DNA of 64,000 nt from Pyrenochaeta sp. MPI-SDFR-AT-0127 (GCA_020747015.1 JAGTJM010000023.1:372001-436000), one strand, 5' to 3'. Positions 23,156-34,865 are shown, numbered from the stretch's first letter. Numbers and translations are program-made. Notes: generated from the sequence alone by a model not told the origin.

Positions 23156-24199
23156 GCAAGCACTTGAACTTCCATTTGGGTATCCACTTGCGGCGGCTTT
23201 CTGAAATCTCCATCATTTTGGTTTAAATATCATTGGCATCTTATGATAGAACTATTATTCAACCTGAAAGCCCGTCATCATTTCAATTTCTTGCAGAAAA
23301 CATTCTCATTTTGAGTGACAATTTGACGTTAAAAAATGTAGTCTGGAGCCTTTCCCGAATCACGCATATCCGCCAAGTGGGGTCTTGAACCTAGTCATAC
23401 GGGTTCCACGTCATACGGGGTCCATGTCATACAATAATAGCTTGAAGTGCAGTGACTTCTACTTCGGCTTGACAATATACACAACACAATTTTAAGTCTG
23501 CTATCGCCAATAGCAGCAATTTCTGGAGCTCTTAGAGCTTTACCATTTTCGGCAGCTTGAGTTCACTACCAAAGAGGCGCATTCTGAGTTATACTCTATC
23601 GTCGAATATGGCGGTTCAATTCATCGTCTGGAGTTTGGATAGTACTTTCGAGAGTGTAGAAGGCCTCGTCCATAGTCTGCGCAGCGTTCGCTGTGCTACA
23701 GCATCGGCTCGGTCGTGGCACGGCTCGGAACCGCGAAAAAGTCAGAGTTGAAATATGAATCTAGTTACATCAGAATGCAGCTTTGGTATGTCGGCTTCGG
23801 TTGGTGATATGATGGCTCAGGCTGATTGTAACCTGGCCCGCAAGCTGTTCCGTGGTTGGGAGTGTCGAGCGTCTCGAGATATTGTGATACTGAATTCCTA
23901 CTTATCATGCCGTGACACACGTGAGTGGTGTATGGTCCTTCGTCATACTCCCTGACATGGTCAGTTTTAGTGAGATTTTACATGTGGGTTTGGATTGACA
24001 GCGATTTTATATTTCGCATTCGCACGTTGTGTAAGGCCTCTATATACGTCTGGCTCGCCGACGGTTGGTCTGGCGCGACACTCACAAAAGTCACAAGAGC
24101 ACCTGGAGCATTACTAAGAAGGAAGACAGAGACGGTAGATAATGTATGTAAAGAATAAAGGGTATAATAATATTAAGCAGCTAGAAAAGCATTATCTAT
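23156..24199. other. Intergenic, no supported gene
   Basis: About 1 kb between convergent genes. Open frames at 23557-23751, 23755-23955 and 23925-24158 lack motifs. It holds a small three-copy tandem repeat at 23394-23432. Confidence 0.5.
23394..23432. repeat. Three-copy 16-bp tandem repeat
   Basis: The heptamer GTCATAC starts at 23394, 23410 and 23426, an exact 16-bp spacing. The intervening bases are GGGTTCCAC and GGGGTCCAT. Probably a small microsatellite-like array. Confidence 0.7.
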
Positions 24200-25132
24200 C
24201 TACGCATACCTATAGCCAGCACCGCCAACGTTAGGATCGACGCGCGATGCAGGATTGGCACCATGGTCCGCATCCGAATCGACACGAGGGTCGAGTTTGT
24301 TGGCGAAATTTGACGAGTGAGGCCCATAATTAGTAGAGCCTGTCGCAGTGCCGCGGTGATCAAGATCAGAGTCGTAACGGGGGTCGAGCTTGTTTCCAAC
24401 GTTGGTGTTATGCGGACCGTAGTTGGTCGAACCCGTCGTGGTGCCGCGACCGTCTAGGTCAGAATCGTATCGTGGATCAAGTTTGTTACCAATGTTGGTG
24501 CTATGTGGACCATAGTTGGTCGATCCCGTTGTGGTCCCACGGTTGTCCAGGTCTGAATCGTATCTCGGATCGAGCTTATTGGCAACATTCGTGCTGTGCG
24601 GGCCGTAGTTGGTCGATGCAGTTGCAGTGCCACGGTGATCAAGGTCAGAGTCGTACCTTGGATCGATCTTATTTCCAACATTCGTGCTGTGCGGCCCATA
24701 GTTTGTCGAACCGGCTACATTATTTCGATTATCCATATCCGAATCGATTCTTGGATCAAGTTTATTTCCGACATTGGTGCTGTGAGGGCCATAGTTGGCT
24801 GACGACGTGTTTTGAGCGTTATTCAGATGCGCGGCATCAGCAGCAGCACCAGGAGCAACGGGCGCTCCCGTTTTATTACCACGGTATCCGCGATCCCACT
24901 CGTCGACGCCCTTTTGAGCAATCTCCCTGTGTCTTGTTGCGCTTGTGCGATCTCCTACGGCTTCATCAATGGCGGCGTTGAAGTTTCCGCGGATGGCTTC
25001 GCCCGTTCCCTGGCATTTGTTAGAATACTCAAAGTCCATGAAAGAGAAAAGACTTACGTGAATCATACTCGCGCCCTTACGAAGTCTCTCACCAAGTCCG
25101 CCACGGCCCTCACGTCCCGTCGTGCCCGTCAT
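24200..25132 (-). CDS. Hydrophilic protein with six 31-residue repeats
   Basis: Two exons, 25132-25058 and 25009-24200 with a 48-bp intron, give 294 residues. The N-terminal 90 residues are Gly/Arg-rich and include a small conserved-looking module (GTGEAIRGNFNAAIDEAVGD). Residues 95-280 are six units of 31 residues with the pattern NYGPHSTNVGNKLDPRYDSD. No signal peptide or membrane segment is present. Composition (Gly, Asn, Asp, Arg, Ser, Thr) suggests an intrinsically disordered, hydrophilin-like protein. Similar repeats occur in fungal proteins loosely annotated as cell-surface or stress proteins; the function is unknown. The intron is required, because reading through it inserts a hydrophobic segment in the conserved module. 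Confidence 0.85.
   Translation of the reverse strand: MTGTTGREGRGGLGERLRKGASMIHVSLFSFMDFEYSNKCQGTGEAIRGNFNAAIDEAVGDRTSATRHREIAQKGVDEWDRGYRGNKTGAPVAPGAAADAAHLNNAQNTSSANYGPHSTNVGNKLDPRIDSDMDNRNNVAGSTNYGPHSTNVGNKIDPRYDSDLDHRGTATASTNYGPHSTNVANKLDPRYDSDLDNRGTTTGSTNYGPHSTNIGNKLDPRYDSDLDGRGTTTGSTNYGPHNTNVGNKLDPRYDSDLDHRGTATGSTNYGPHSSNFANKLDPRVDSDADHGANPASRVDPNVGGAGYRYA
24245..24802 (-). repeat. Six tandem 93-bp coding repeats
   Basis: Each 93-bp unit encodes 31 residues around NYGPHSTN...NK.DPR.DSD.D. The first and last units are the most diverged, and units two to five differ at only a few positions each. Confidence 0.85.
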
Positions 25133-25908
25133 GTCGAATATGTAGTATGGTCTGTATATAAAACTTGGAATAGATAATTGGAGTAATGATGATAAGTTTG
25201 TAGTTGCAGGTGCTACAAGGTATAAAGATTGCAGGTTTGTGCAGAAGAAATAATCAGCGGGACAAAGGACATAAATATGCGACGTAGTCCGCAGCAACCC
25301 GCCAAATGGGATTCCACAACATGCCTGCCATGATTTACGCCGATTGTGTGCAGTCTGGAAAAGGGCATTGCGACATGCCTAGACCTGTGATGTCATTCTC
25401 GATCTGGAAGCAGACTTCATAGGGCTGAACTAGGCTGAATGTGGCTGGTGACCTTCCTAGATCTACATTACGATTTGGTGGACGCATTACGCACACAACG
25501 AGGCTTAGAGAAACTTGGTTTTGCACTGCAGATTGAGGTCTGCTGATGTGCGCATATGAGGACATCGATTGCTTCATCTGGATCGCCACCATACACAGTG
25601 GTTCACAGATGTGTACTTATGCTTGGCATGTGGCGCAGCCATTCCAAAGCCACACCCTGCGAAGGCAAAATTCACTGCAAGCATTCTTGAGAATCGAATT
25701 TTGGGGAGATGATCTCATTGCTCTGATTGCTCAATGTATTTTCTTTTTCGAGAATCGTGTATTTTTGCATTTGCTGCTACAATCAATGACCTTCTTCGTC
25801 TCGTCGAATCCTCATTCTGATGCAGTCCAGTCTAACTCATGCTCATCCACAAACACCTCATACATCGATGATCGATATTCGCATCGTGCTCGGTCCTCGG
25901 GAAGCTAC
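25133..25908. other. Intergenic: promoter of the repeat protein and aldolase 3' flank
   Basis: No supported gene. Frames at 25335-25592 and 25546-25947 lack motifs, and the latter is antisense to the last aldolase exon. Confidence 0.5.
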
Positions 25909-28310
25909 TTAAGCCTTGCCTTCGCTGTAGAAGTCGGAGAAAGCTAGAAGAGGTTAATACATGCGTACAAGCATTTTATCACAAAAAAAGACTTACCAAC
26001 GCGAACGCGCTTGGTCATGGTTTTCTCCTAAGAAGTAGTCAGAATCTGATTTAAATGCGTTATTCATAGAAACTTACGCCCTCACGGACCCTGTAATTTC
26101 AAAGTCAGTATATTACTCAAACGTAGCTCAGATATGGAGTTCTTACCAGACACGAGGATCGTAGTACTTCTTGTTTGGCTTGTCCTCTCCATCTGGGTTT
26201 CCAACTTGCGTCTGGAGGTAATCCTTCTTGCTCTGGACGAAGTCCCGAACGCCGGAGAGGTATGCGTACTGCATATCGGTGTCAAGGTTGACCTTGACAA
26301 CACCGTAGCTGAAAAGCCCAAAGTCAGCCGAATCCACAAGACGAATTTCAATACCAAAATATAGGCGCATTCGGGAATTACGTACGAGATCGCCTCTCGG
26401 AAATCCTCAACGGATGATCCAGAGCCTATATGATACATTCACGATCAGCGCATGTTCGATATAAATTGTTGGTGTAGTTAATCATACCGCCGTGGAAGCT
26501 GGTCACAGAAAGTTAGCAAAAATCTTGAATGTGACTTGTCTTGGTGTATACTGACACTAAGAATACTGGCTTATCCTCCTTTGCCTAGTACGAAGTCAGT
26601 GTGTGTCGGATACAATTTGTGATTGAACGGCGTACGGAGGTCTTCTCCTTGACGAAACTACAAAGCAGCGAAATTAGTTTACGTCTGAGTCTATTTCATA
26701 GGGATAAACTTACGCCTGATGCTTCTTCAGGAGACCAGGTTGAAGCTTGACGTTTCCGGGCTTGTAGCTATTATTTGAGTGTGGAGTTAGCGAATATTAG
26801 TATAACTTTGTTATCAAGTGCGCTTACACTCCGTGAACGTTGCCAAAGCCGGCAGCAATGGAGAAATAGGGAGATACGCTTGACAAAGCGCTAAAGTTGT
26901 TCGTTAGCTTTCAATATCCCGAGACTTGCACTGCGTCTACGTACGCGTAGATCTCGTAGATCTGAAAGAAGGTCAGTTTTTGCTTAAGATAAACATCGTA
27001 AGTGTATGATACGTACATCCTCTGGCTGGGTGTAGAGGCTGTTGTTGTCAACTAAATGTTGTTAGCAAGGGTTGTCACTTTCCGAATGGTTAACGTCATA
27101 CCATCCTCGTTGTTGACACCATCTTCCTCGCCACCGGTGATGCCGATCTGATCGCACTACTGTTAGAAATGATCCTATAAGAGAGAAAGTGTCGTATGTT
27201 TGTCACTCACTTCCATCTCAAGCCTAAGTTCGAGTCAATATCAGAAACCATTATCATAACTATTCGTAGATTGGAATACTCACCACTGCTTCATAGGTGC
27301 GGCCCTCTCGAGATACTTCTTTGTTGTAGCGATATTCCAGTCCTTCTCCTCTTCAGAAAGATCGATCCTGAAGTAGGAGATTAGCTCTACACTGATAGTC
27401 GTTGAGTATAAGCTTGACATACATGTGCGAGCTGAAGAGAGGCTCGTTGTGCTCCTTGAAGTAGCTAGAAGTGTGGAAACGAGGTCAGTCTATGTATTGT
27501 AGCTTCGTGCCGGAATTTCGCTTACGCCTCATCTGCGTCCAACATTCCATCGAGCCATGGAAGTAGCTTCTTCGCGCAATGGTCGGTGTGCAGGACGACG
27601 GGAACCTATGGATACATGAATGATTAGCATTTGTTCTGGGTATAGTCCTTGTTCAGGGGGTTGCATACGCCGTAGATGGGGGCGATGGAGCGGATGTAGT
27701 GGGCCGCAGCGACAGCTCCAGCGACGGAGGCCTCCTGGTTCTTGTTGTCGACTATGGTATGTCAGCCCCTGATCTTCATTCGACACTCTCCACATGTAAC
27801 ATACCGCCCTTGCCAGCAAAGTAGGCAGCCTGGAAAATGATGATTGAGTTAGTGTAGTCCTCAAAGTACTACTAGGTATTCACGTACGCCGCCCTGAGAG
27901 GCCTGGAGGATAATCGGGGACTTTGCGTCGCGGGCAGCCTCAAGAGCTATGATCGGTCAGGTTCGGAAAGAGGAAGAACGGCTTTTGATGTCTTACAAGC
28001 TACGACGGTGGAGGAAGAGGTGACCTGACACCTATCAGCAAACATTCGCGTTGAGGTCTGACAGATAGACATACGTTGATAGCGGGGATGGCTGTGAAAG
28101 AGAGATTCAAGGTTAGTTCATGTTCCTCTGCCAGTCGCAATTGCAGTGCACGAACCATAGCCATTGTCCTTAGCATGCTGGAACAGCTTGAGGACGTCGT
28201 CGCCGACAATGACGCCGGACCTGTTGTTATCAGCCTTCGTTCGTTGGTCAACATGGCGCGCGGGGAGGATTAACTGACTTTCGGGAGAGGACTTCGGAAG
28301 CTTGTACCAT
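25909..28310 (-). CDS. FBA1: Fructose-bisphosphate aldolase, class II, in 24 exons
   Basis: Class II zinc aldolase of glycolysis and gluconeogenesis (fructose 1,6-bisphosphate to glyceraldehyde 3-phosphate and DHAP), cytosolic. I can join 24 exons with 23 GT-AG introns of 50-77 bp into exactly 361 residues. Exons include 28310-28279, 28220-28156, 28091-28075, 28024-27997, 27946-27888, 27829-27805, 27751-27669, 27605-27526, 27464-27423, 27367-27284, 27223-27211, 27147-27102, 27051-27017, 26961-26945, 26890-26828, 26767-26714, 26657-26636, 26584-26556, 26498-26488, 26425-26386, 26308-26147, 26090-26078, 26027-25997 and 25943-25909. Conserved pieces: RKSGVIVGDDVLKLFQHAK, HTDHCAKKLLPW (zinc His), FHGGSGSS, YGVVKVNLDTDMQYAY and DPRVWVREGEKTM. 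The smallest exon is 11 nt. Confidence 0.94.
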
Positions 28311-29128
28311 ATTTGCGGTGGTTGTATCGTGTCTTGAAATGTTCTGGGTAGTATTTGATCAGTAATTGGGGGATTTGTTCAAATTTAACAAAATTTGTTG
28401 AATGAGGTGATGCTTGCGTTGAGAAGGGAAGAAACAGCTCGCAGTGCTTGGTGGGGTGAACTCTGGGACCAACCCCGCTAATCTGACGCAGCTGCAAAGC
28501 TTCCCTCCCACCCACGCAAAGGTAAAAGCAAACACTCCGAAAAATCGGCCATGGTTGCGCCGCTATCTCTCCTCGTAGCCTGGAGGCAGGGTGTCACGTA
28601 CCTGGCGATATCAATTGATGCACTTGCTTTGTTATGTGTGCGTGGGACGCGAAAGGTTTTGAAGCGCAGGGTGGGAGCAAATGAGGCTTCACGGCCGCGC
28701 TTTGGAAGTGACTTCATCGCGGGGCCGCGAGCTCGGCAAGCGGCTGGGTCCTGTGGACTCTTCCGCTTTGCATGATCGTGGGCTTTGTCCGAGTCTCGCC
28801 GTAAGACGTGCCATGTTACGCCTTCAATTACCGAGCTTGCTCACGCTTCACCCAGGCGCAAGTCAGGGTCCCACCAATCACATTGCATTCACTTTGCATT
28901 TCAGACGGGCGCAGTGGATGCGTTGTGGCTGTTGCGCTCCGGGCAGCGGCTTCATGATTCTCCTTTGCCATTTTTCCGAGACTACGATGGTATATGGTAA
29001 GAGCTATGCTGGAAATAGTGTCTACACGCTTTTGTACAGGTATATCTTTACAGCGAACGGAGAAATGTCCGAAGTTCTAGACTTGCGAATGTGTGCTCGT
29101 GACTGCTTGGCCGACTGTGGTTGCTCGT
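28311..29128. promoter_or_regulatory. Aldolase promoter region
   Basis: 818 bp upstream of the aldolase start and downstream of the bL9m gene, which is on the same strand. Open frames on both strands (28478-28717, 28681-29154) show no motif. A long leader is expected for a highly expressed glycolytic gene, but no specific site is called. Confidence 0.5.
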
Positions 29129-30121
29129 TCATGCTTCCGATTCCTTTGCTCTGATCCGAATGTTCCTGACAAGAGGCTCTTCGGCGTCTCCTAGCCGTAT
29201 CTCGACTTTGAATGTACCTAGCTGCTTCACTCGCGACGAGTCTCCCTCCTCATGCCCTGAGACAAATCTGACATCAGCCTCGTTCAGTATCACGCGAGCC
29301 GCCTCATCGTTGTGCGCCAACGCTCCCTTGATGGTCGACACGAGATCTGCTGTTGAGACCGAGCCATAAATGGCATCTACGGAGGCCTTCGCTTTGCTTC
29401 CCATGGCTGCTGCAGTCAATATGTCTGCTGCGCCAGACACCCCATGCCGTTCTCTAGGTTCTTTGTCCTGCTCGATGCGTTGGCGGTAGAAATCAATCGT
29501 GGGTGGTACGAAGGCGTTGAGGAGCTCCATGGACCGCTCAGGCTGCGGATGTTAGCTTTTGATCCTGCAGGGCACTGCTTGGAGCCAACAACATACGCTG
29601 AGCACGTCAATCTCAATCGGCCGTACGTAGTGTTTTGGCCTGAAGTCTTCCTCTTCCTCCTCCACTTCTTCTAGATTCAGCCTCACGCCATATGAAAAGT
29701 CTCTCGCCATATCCACCTCCTGCGCCTTCATTTGCTTCAGTTGCACAGCAGGTACATAGTCGGCAACACGGGCTGGGAACCATCGATTACGCATGAGCGA
29801 TGGGTTGAGGGGGACATAGGAACCTTTTAAGTATTAGCATAGCTCTTCGTGCTGTATGTCTTTTAAAAGCCACTATAGCTTGTATCTAGAGACCCCAAAA
29901 GAATTGTCAAGGCTACCCGCCCAGGGTTGCATCGTACCTGCACGCCCAAATCTTGGGACATCCTTCAGCAGCTTGACGACAATGTTGCGCTCTGCCTCCT
30001 TGGCTTTCTTCGAGATGCTGCGTGTCTGCTGCGAACCCCAGCCGTCCAAGTTCTGCCGCGTAAACCTCCGTACACATGACGTGCACTGCGGGAGCAGCGT
30101 CGAGGGTCTTAACGAAGCCAT
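29129..30121 (-). CDS. MRPL50: Mitochondrial large-subunit ribosomal protein bL9m
   Basis: Three exons, 30121-29938, 29823-29597 and 29542-29129 with introns of 114 and 55 bp, give 274 residues. The N-terminus (MASLRPSTLLPQCTSCVRRF) is Arg/Ser-rich and fits a mitochondrial presequence. The bL9 N-domain signature follows (NIVVKLLKDVPRFGRAG, then SYVPLNPSLMRNRWFPA across the first splice). The C-terminal domain has IYGSVSTADLVSTIKG and VKQLGTFKVEIRL, as in bacterial L9. The linker carries an acidic run (EEVEEEEEDF). It is part of the mitochondrial 54S ribosome. Divergent from the ubiquitin peptidase gene, with 356 bp between the starts. Confidence 0.87.
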
Positions 30122-30477
30122 TGGGCGTGATGTGGTAAAGTAGATGAACCCAAGGAAAAAGATGCAGTCAGACCCGAGCAAATCTGGAGATCCTTGCGAC
30201 GGAGGGCGGAAGTTGCAACTGGCCGGTGCGCTTGCCGTGTGCTCGGCATACTTTGCACCCGCTACTTTCACCCAGCAAACGATTGATGACTACCAGCACG
30301 GGATCGCAAGCTGGGCGGCTGTCAGACAATGGAGCCTGAAGCCTTTCGACTTTTCTCCTTCCCCAGATCTTCCGTGCTGTTCCATGACCGCGACCTGGCA
30401 CAGCAGGCCCAACGCATTGCACTACCCCAGTTCTCTCATCCAATCCCGCGGGAGCGGAAGTGACCGCCGCCGCAAAT
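30122..30477. promoter_or_regulatory. Divergent promoter: bL9m / ubiquitin peptidase
   Basis: 356 bp between the ATGs at 30121 (minus) and 30478 (plus). Overlapping short frames here lack support. Confidence 0.5.
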
Positions 30478-32307
30478 ATGCCTGAGAAGCCACTCACAAT
30501 TGCAACCTACGCTGCAGGAGCATCCCTTGCTGCAATTACTCTGGTCTACGTCTTTGGGCCGACCTTTTTCCTCGACGACGATGCTACGAGCAGCAAGAAG
30601 AAGGGCGTGGTGGGGCTCAGTAATGCTGCGAACGATTGCTTCATAAACTCGGTACTCCAGGCTCTTGCGGGGTTACCCGACCTACGCATATACCTGATAA
30701 GAGAAACACATCGGCGGAGACTGGACGGCCCAGCAGTCTACCATGTGGACCGAGAGAGGTCTGACGTGGGGAATGGAACCATCAAGCCCATAAAGCTGGA
30801 AGGCTTGCAGAAGGGGTTGCTGACATATGGTCTAAAGGAGATTTTGGATAGGCTGAACGAGCGGCCCATATACAGAAAGACAATATCTCCACAGCCCTTC
30901 ATTCGAGCTCTCGAGCGTGCGTTCGGCACTCGCATCAGCCGGCAGCAGCAGGATGCGCAAGAATTCCTCCAGATCGTGACAGAGCGCCTATGCGATGAAT
31001 ACCATGCAGGCACAAAGGCCAGACGGCAGGCGCAAAGATTGGGGGTCGTGATAGCAAATGGCGATGACGCGGCTGAGCGGAGGGAGATTGTAGAGCAGTT
31101 TGGCGCCGAGCCTCCTGAGGTTCCCGGGAGCGACATCAAGGACGAAGATGTAGAAGATGATGCATCACCTTTAGACGAGGAGGGATTTCCCTTTGAAGGC
31201 AAGATCGAATCTCAGATCGAGTGTGAAACTTGTCACTTCAAGCCAAAGCCAACGGTTTCGACATTTGTTACATTGACCTTGAATGTGCCACAGGTATCTT
31301 CGACGTCACTGAACGCTTGCTTCGACGGCATGCTCAAGGTCGAATATATCGACGGCTTCAAATGTGAGTGGTGCCGAATGGAACACGCTCTGAGGAGCAA
31401 AAACCACGAGCTTTCTCGAGCAACCGACCCGGACGTCATGGAAAGTCTCCAATCAGATATTGCGAAATTACGGCAAGCCCTGGATGAAGGCTCTGAGAAC
31501 CCCCCGGAGGATGTTGTGATGCCAGCTTCAGATCAGGCTCCCAAACGTCGTATATCGCGTCATATGTACATCTCGCAGTTTCCTAAAGTCCTCGCAGTTC
31601 ATCTATCGCGATCTGTATTTGCAGTCGGGAGTGCTTCCACGAAGAATCTCGCCAAAGTCGCTTTCCCGGAATCCCTTCCCTTGGGAAGCCTACTACATCG
31701 CAAGAACTACCGCCTCTTGGGCCTGGTCTCACACAAAGGTAGCCATAACAGCGGTCATTATGAGTCTTTCCGGCGTCAAATTCAGCCACTCCCCTTCTCC
31801 ACGCCTGCCTCGTTCGGCGCGGAAGGCGCGTATAGTCGCCAAGCGAGCCCCTATCCTTCTGCAGTACCATCTGCGGTTCAGAGTCCACGGATATCTACGA
31901 TCAATCTTACCGCCAGCAATGGCCGGGGGTCACCAGTCCCCACAACCCCAACATTAGACTCACCATCAACGCGATCTCTTTCCTCCCAGGATTCCTTACC
32001 GTCTACCTCGCGAGGCCCGGCCCCTACGTCTGCTCCTCGAGCATCAGACAGTGGCTCATTACATCCACCCTCCCTCCCACATGACACAGAACTATCACGG
32101 CCCAAGAGTTTACGAAGTTTGAAGACTAAGGCGACAGAAACAGCCGCCTCTATCGCAGAGGCCAACCCTCTGAAACGCAAGTCTAAGAAGGCTAGCAACA
32201 GATGGTGGCGTATCAGCGACGATAAGATCAAGGAAAGTAAAACGAGCGAGGTGCTCGGAATGGGTAAAGAAGTTTACTTGCTGTTCTACGAGCTGGATAG
32301 ATCGTAG
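30478..32307 (+). CDS. Ubiquitin carboxyl-terminal hydrolase, membrane-anchored, UBP16-like
   Basis: A single exon of 609 residues; an apparent upstream start at 30460 is a GTG, so ATG 30478 is used. A hydrophobic N-terminal segment (AAGASLAAITLVYVFGPTFF) precedes the USP domain, an arrangement like yeast Ubp16 of the mitochondrial outer membrane. Visible catalytic parts: a Cys box GLSNAANDCFINSVLQAL (the usual NT before the cysteine is ND here), QQQDAQEFLQIV, two CxxC zinc-finger pairs (CETC, CEWC) and the His box SHNSGHYESFRR. The C-terminal 140 residues are Ser/Pro-rich and disordered, ending with a basic WWRISDDKIKE segment typical of USP ends. It removes ubiquitin from membrane-proximal substrates; targets are unknown. 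Confidence 0.9.
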   Translation: MPEKPLTIATYAAGASLAAITLVYVFGPTFFLDDDATSSKKKGVVGLSNAANDCFINSVLQALAGLPDLRIYLIRETHRRRLDGPAVYHVDRERSDVGNGTIKPIKLEGLQKGLLTYGLKEILDRLNERPIYRKTISPQPFIRALERAFGTRISRQQQDAQEFLQIVTERLCDEYHAGTKARRQAQRLGVVIANGDDAAERREIVEQFGAEPPEVPGSDIKDEDVEDDASPLDEEGFPFEGKIESQIECETCHFKPKPTVSTFVTLTLNVPQVSSTSLNACFDGMLKVEYIDGFKCEWCRMEHALRSKNHELSRATDPDVMESLQSDIAKLRQALDEGSENPPEDVVMPASDQAPKRRISRHMYISQFPKVLAVHLSRSVFAVGSASTKNLAKVAFPESLPLGSLLHRKNYRLLGLVSHKGSHNSGHYESFRRQIQPLPFSTPASFGAEGAYSRQASPYPSAVPSAVQSPRISTINLTASNGRGSPVPTTPTLDSPSTRSLSSQDSLPSTSRGPAPTSAPRASDSGSLHPPSLPHDTELSRPKSLRSLKTKATETAASIAEANPLKRKSKKASNRWWRISDDKIKESKTSEVLGMGKEVYLLFYELDRS

Positions 32308-33006
32308 ACGTGTTTTACTGAGTTTTTTTTTCCATGGCGTTATTGCATAGCATATCAGGATGGCAAACAAGGGGTAGCTCTTGCGCATGAGCTTTTTGTC
32401 CGTCTCCAGAGGAGAGATTAGACTAGATCTCCATCGCTCTCAACGCGACAACATCCCTAAGTGAGATATATAAAACTTGAGATTAAATGCGATCATGACC
32501 AATCATGACCTTCACCATCTCCAGCACTTTTCCAAGCCGTAATATCTTTCAGATGTATATCTAATTGCCTGTGAAATGGTAACTACACCACAACATACGC
32601 AGGATCGAGACGTCGATATGGGCGTTCAAGAGCGATTAATCATCGATGATCTCATTGGCTCATGCCCCACATCGCGACCGCGCCCATTGGATGCGACAAC
32701 CAATTGTAGCAGCCTGGCGTAGATGCAATGCAACATCCAGCTGTATCTTGATGCTACACTCGTAGTCCAGCATCACATTCCCCTCAATTGACCTGGCGCA
32801 GGGGTGGGGGCATAGTCTCAGCCTAGCAGGCAGCCGCGATTTACAAAGTAGCATCCTATTCAGCTCATCAAGTACCAGCAGTTTGTTCGTCCTCGAAAAT
32901 CTAGTATCGCTTCTTGCCTATTCATCGAATTCACTGCTTCTGTAGCGGCATTCATCTTTCTAAAAAATTGTCTTCAAATAAGCTAGATTCTCGACTCATC
33001 GGCACA
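32308..33006. other. Intergenic: oxidoreductase promoter side
   Basis: No supported gene. The oxidoreductase frame is open upstream to 32914 but only from a TTG; the first good ATG is at 33007. Confidence 0.5.
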
Positions 33007-34865
33007 ATGGTGAAGAGTAGCGGAGCAGCAACAAGCCAGGACCCAATGCAGCCAACAACATCTACATTTCGGAAATTTATTGGCCGCCTTTCTTCAACAC
33101 CATCGTCTAATCCTCCACCATCTGTGACGCACAATTCGGATGCTTTGCCTGTTACCAAGCCAAAGGATGACGCCTTCCTCACAGCCACGGGGAAGCAAAT
33201 ATTCACCAATCCACCTCGAGTCCTAGTCATTGGCGCAGGCAGTCGAGGCACTGCGTACGCACGATCTACTCTGGACTCCACCAATGCTATCATCGCAGGT
33301 GTTTGTGAGCCCATCGAGTATAAGAGAAATGAGTTTGGGCGCAAGTTTGTTTGGGGGCAAGATGGTGCTGCGTCACAAGGCTATGCCTTTAAAGACTGGA
33401 GGGAGTGGGTGGAATACGAGAAGAGCAGGCGAGTGAAGGAAAAGAATGGTGAAGAGGCCGGAAACCGTATTGATGCTGTTTTCGTGTGTGTCCTGGACGA
33501 GATGCATGAAGAGGTTGTCTGCGGCATTGCGGGGTTGCAGGTGCATATTTGTGTGGAGAAGCCGTTGAGTACGAGGCTTGAGAGTTGTATGAACATCTAC
33601 CGGGCGTTGAAGAGCGTTGAGGAGGAGAGTGCTAACGGGCACACGAATGGGCACGCGAATGATGATGGACATGATGTGGTCAAACACAAGGGGACGGTTT
33701 TTGGAATATGCCATGTATTACGGTACTCGCCACACAATATGCTGCTGAGGCAGCTGGTACTTGAGAAGGACGTCATTGGCGATGTGCTGAGTATTGAGCA
33801 CGTTGAACCAGTTGGGTGGTGGCATTTCAGTCACAGCTATGTTAGGTAAGTCATTCCTGTGTCATCCACGCCTATCAGATACTAATCCACAATAGAGGCA
33901 ACTGGAGGAAAGAGTCGACCACGGCGCCATCCCTGCTTACAAAATCATGTCATGACATTGACTTTCTTATGTGGCTTCTCTGCTCACCGCCTCCGAACGC
34001 AGCAAACACAGAGCCTCACCTCCCTTCATACATCACTTCTACAGGGTCTAGGAAGTTTTTCCGGAAGGAAAGGAAACCTAGAGCTGCTGGAAATGCCACC
34101 AACTGTCTGTCATGCGCACACGAATCGAGCTGTGATTACAGTGCAAAGAAAATATACCTCGAGAAGAAGCTGGAGTTTGGCCATACTGGATGGCCAGTCA
34201 AGATAGTCAACCCTGAGATTGAAGACATTTACAAGACTTCTGGGAAGGAGGCTGCAGCGAAGCAGTTGCTGCAGGATCTTGCTGAAGACTATACCGACGA
34301 AACCCCCACGCGTGAAGTAGAAGCACGCCCATGGTTTGGACGGTGCGTATGGGAAGCCGACAACGATGTCTGCGATGATCAATGCGTGACCATCACTTGG
34401 GATGATGATCCGATTGAAAAGGACGAGGATGGCCGGCCAATACTGGAAGGGCGTGGGGCAAAGACGGCGCAGTTCCATATGATTGCCTTCACAGACAAGA
34501 TCTGCGAACGACGAGGGCGGATATACGGCACAAAAGGCGAGATTGAGTACGACAGCGCCACGATCAAAGTCCACAACTTCTCCACGGGTTACACCAAGGT
34601 CCACAAACCACACCTCGCAGGCGGCGGTCACGGAGGCGGGGACGAAGGTCTCGCCCGGCAGTTTCTCATGGCGGTCAACGCCGTAGACTCGTCAGACATG
34701 TCAGCCGCCGATGCCCAACGTAAATTTCTCGGATGCGACCTTGAGGAAGCCTTCCGAAGCCACGCCATGGTTTTTGCGGCTGAAGAAGCTCGCACCAAGC
34801 GGACAGTGGTCGACTGGAAGACGTGGTGGAGTGAGCAGGTGGAGTCGCAATTACACCAGCGGTAA
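33007..34865 (+). CDS. Gfo/Idh/MocA-family NAD(P)-dependent oxidoreductase
   Basis: Two exons, 33007-33845 and 33896-34865 with a 50-bp intron, give 602 residues. The first 70 residues are Ser/Pro/Thr-rich and probably disordered. The Rossmann motif VLVIGAGSRGTAYA follows, then VCEP, DAVFVCVLDEMH and HICVEKPLSTRLE, the EKP signature of the family. The C-terminal half has the family dimerisation/substrate domain (HISYVR...GNWRKES and LLTKSCHDIDFLMWLL across and after the splice). It is larger than typical 350-residue members because of the leader and a cysteine-containing insertion (CLSCAHESSC). Substrate unknown; probably a sugar, inositol or related polyol. The tract after the stop may once have belonged to it. 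Confidence 0.87.
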
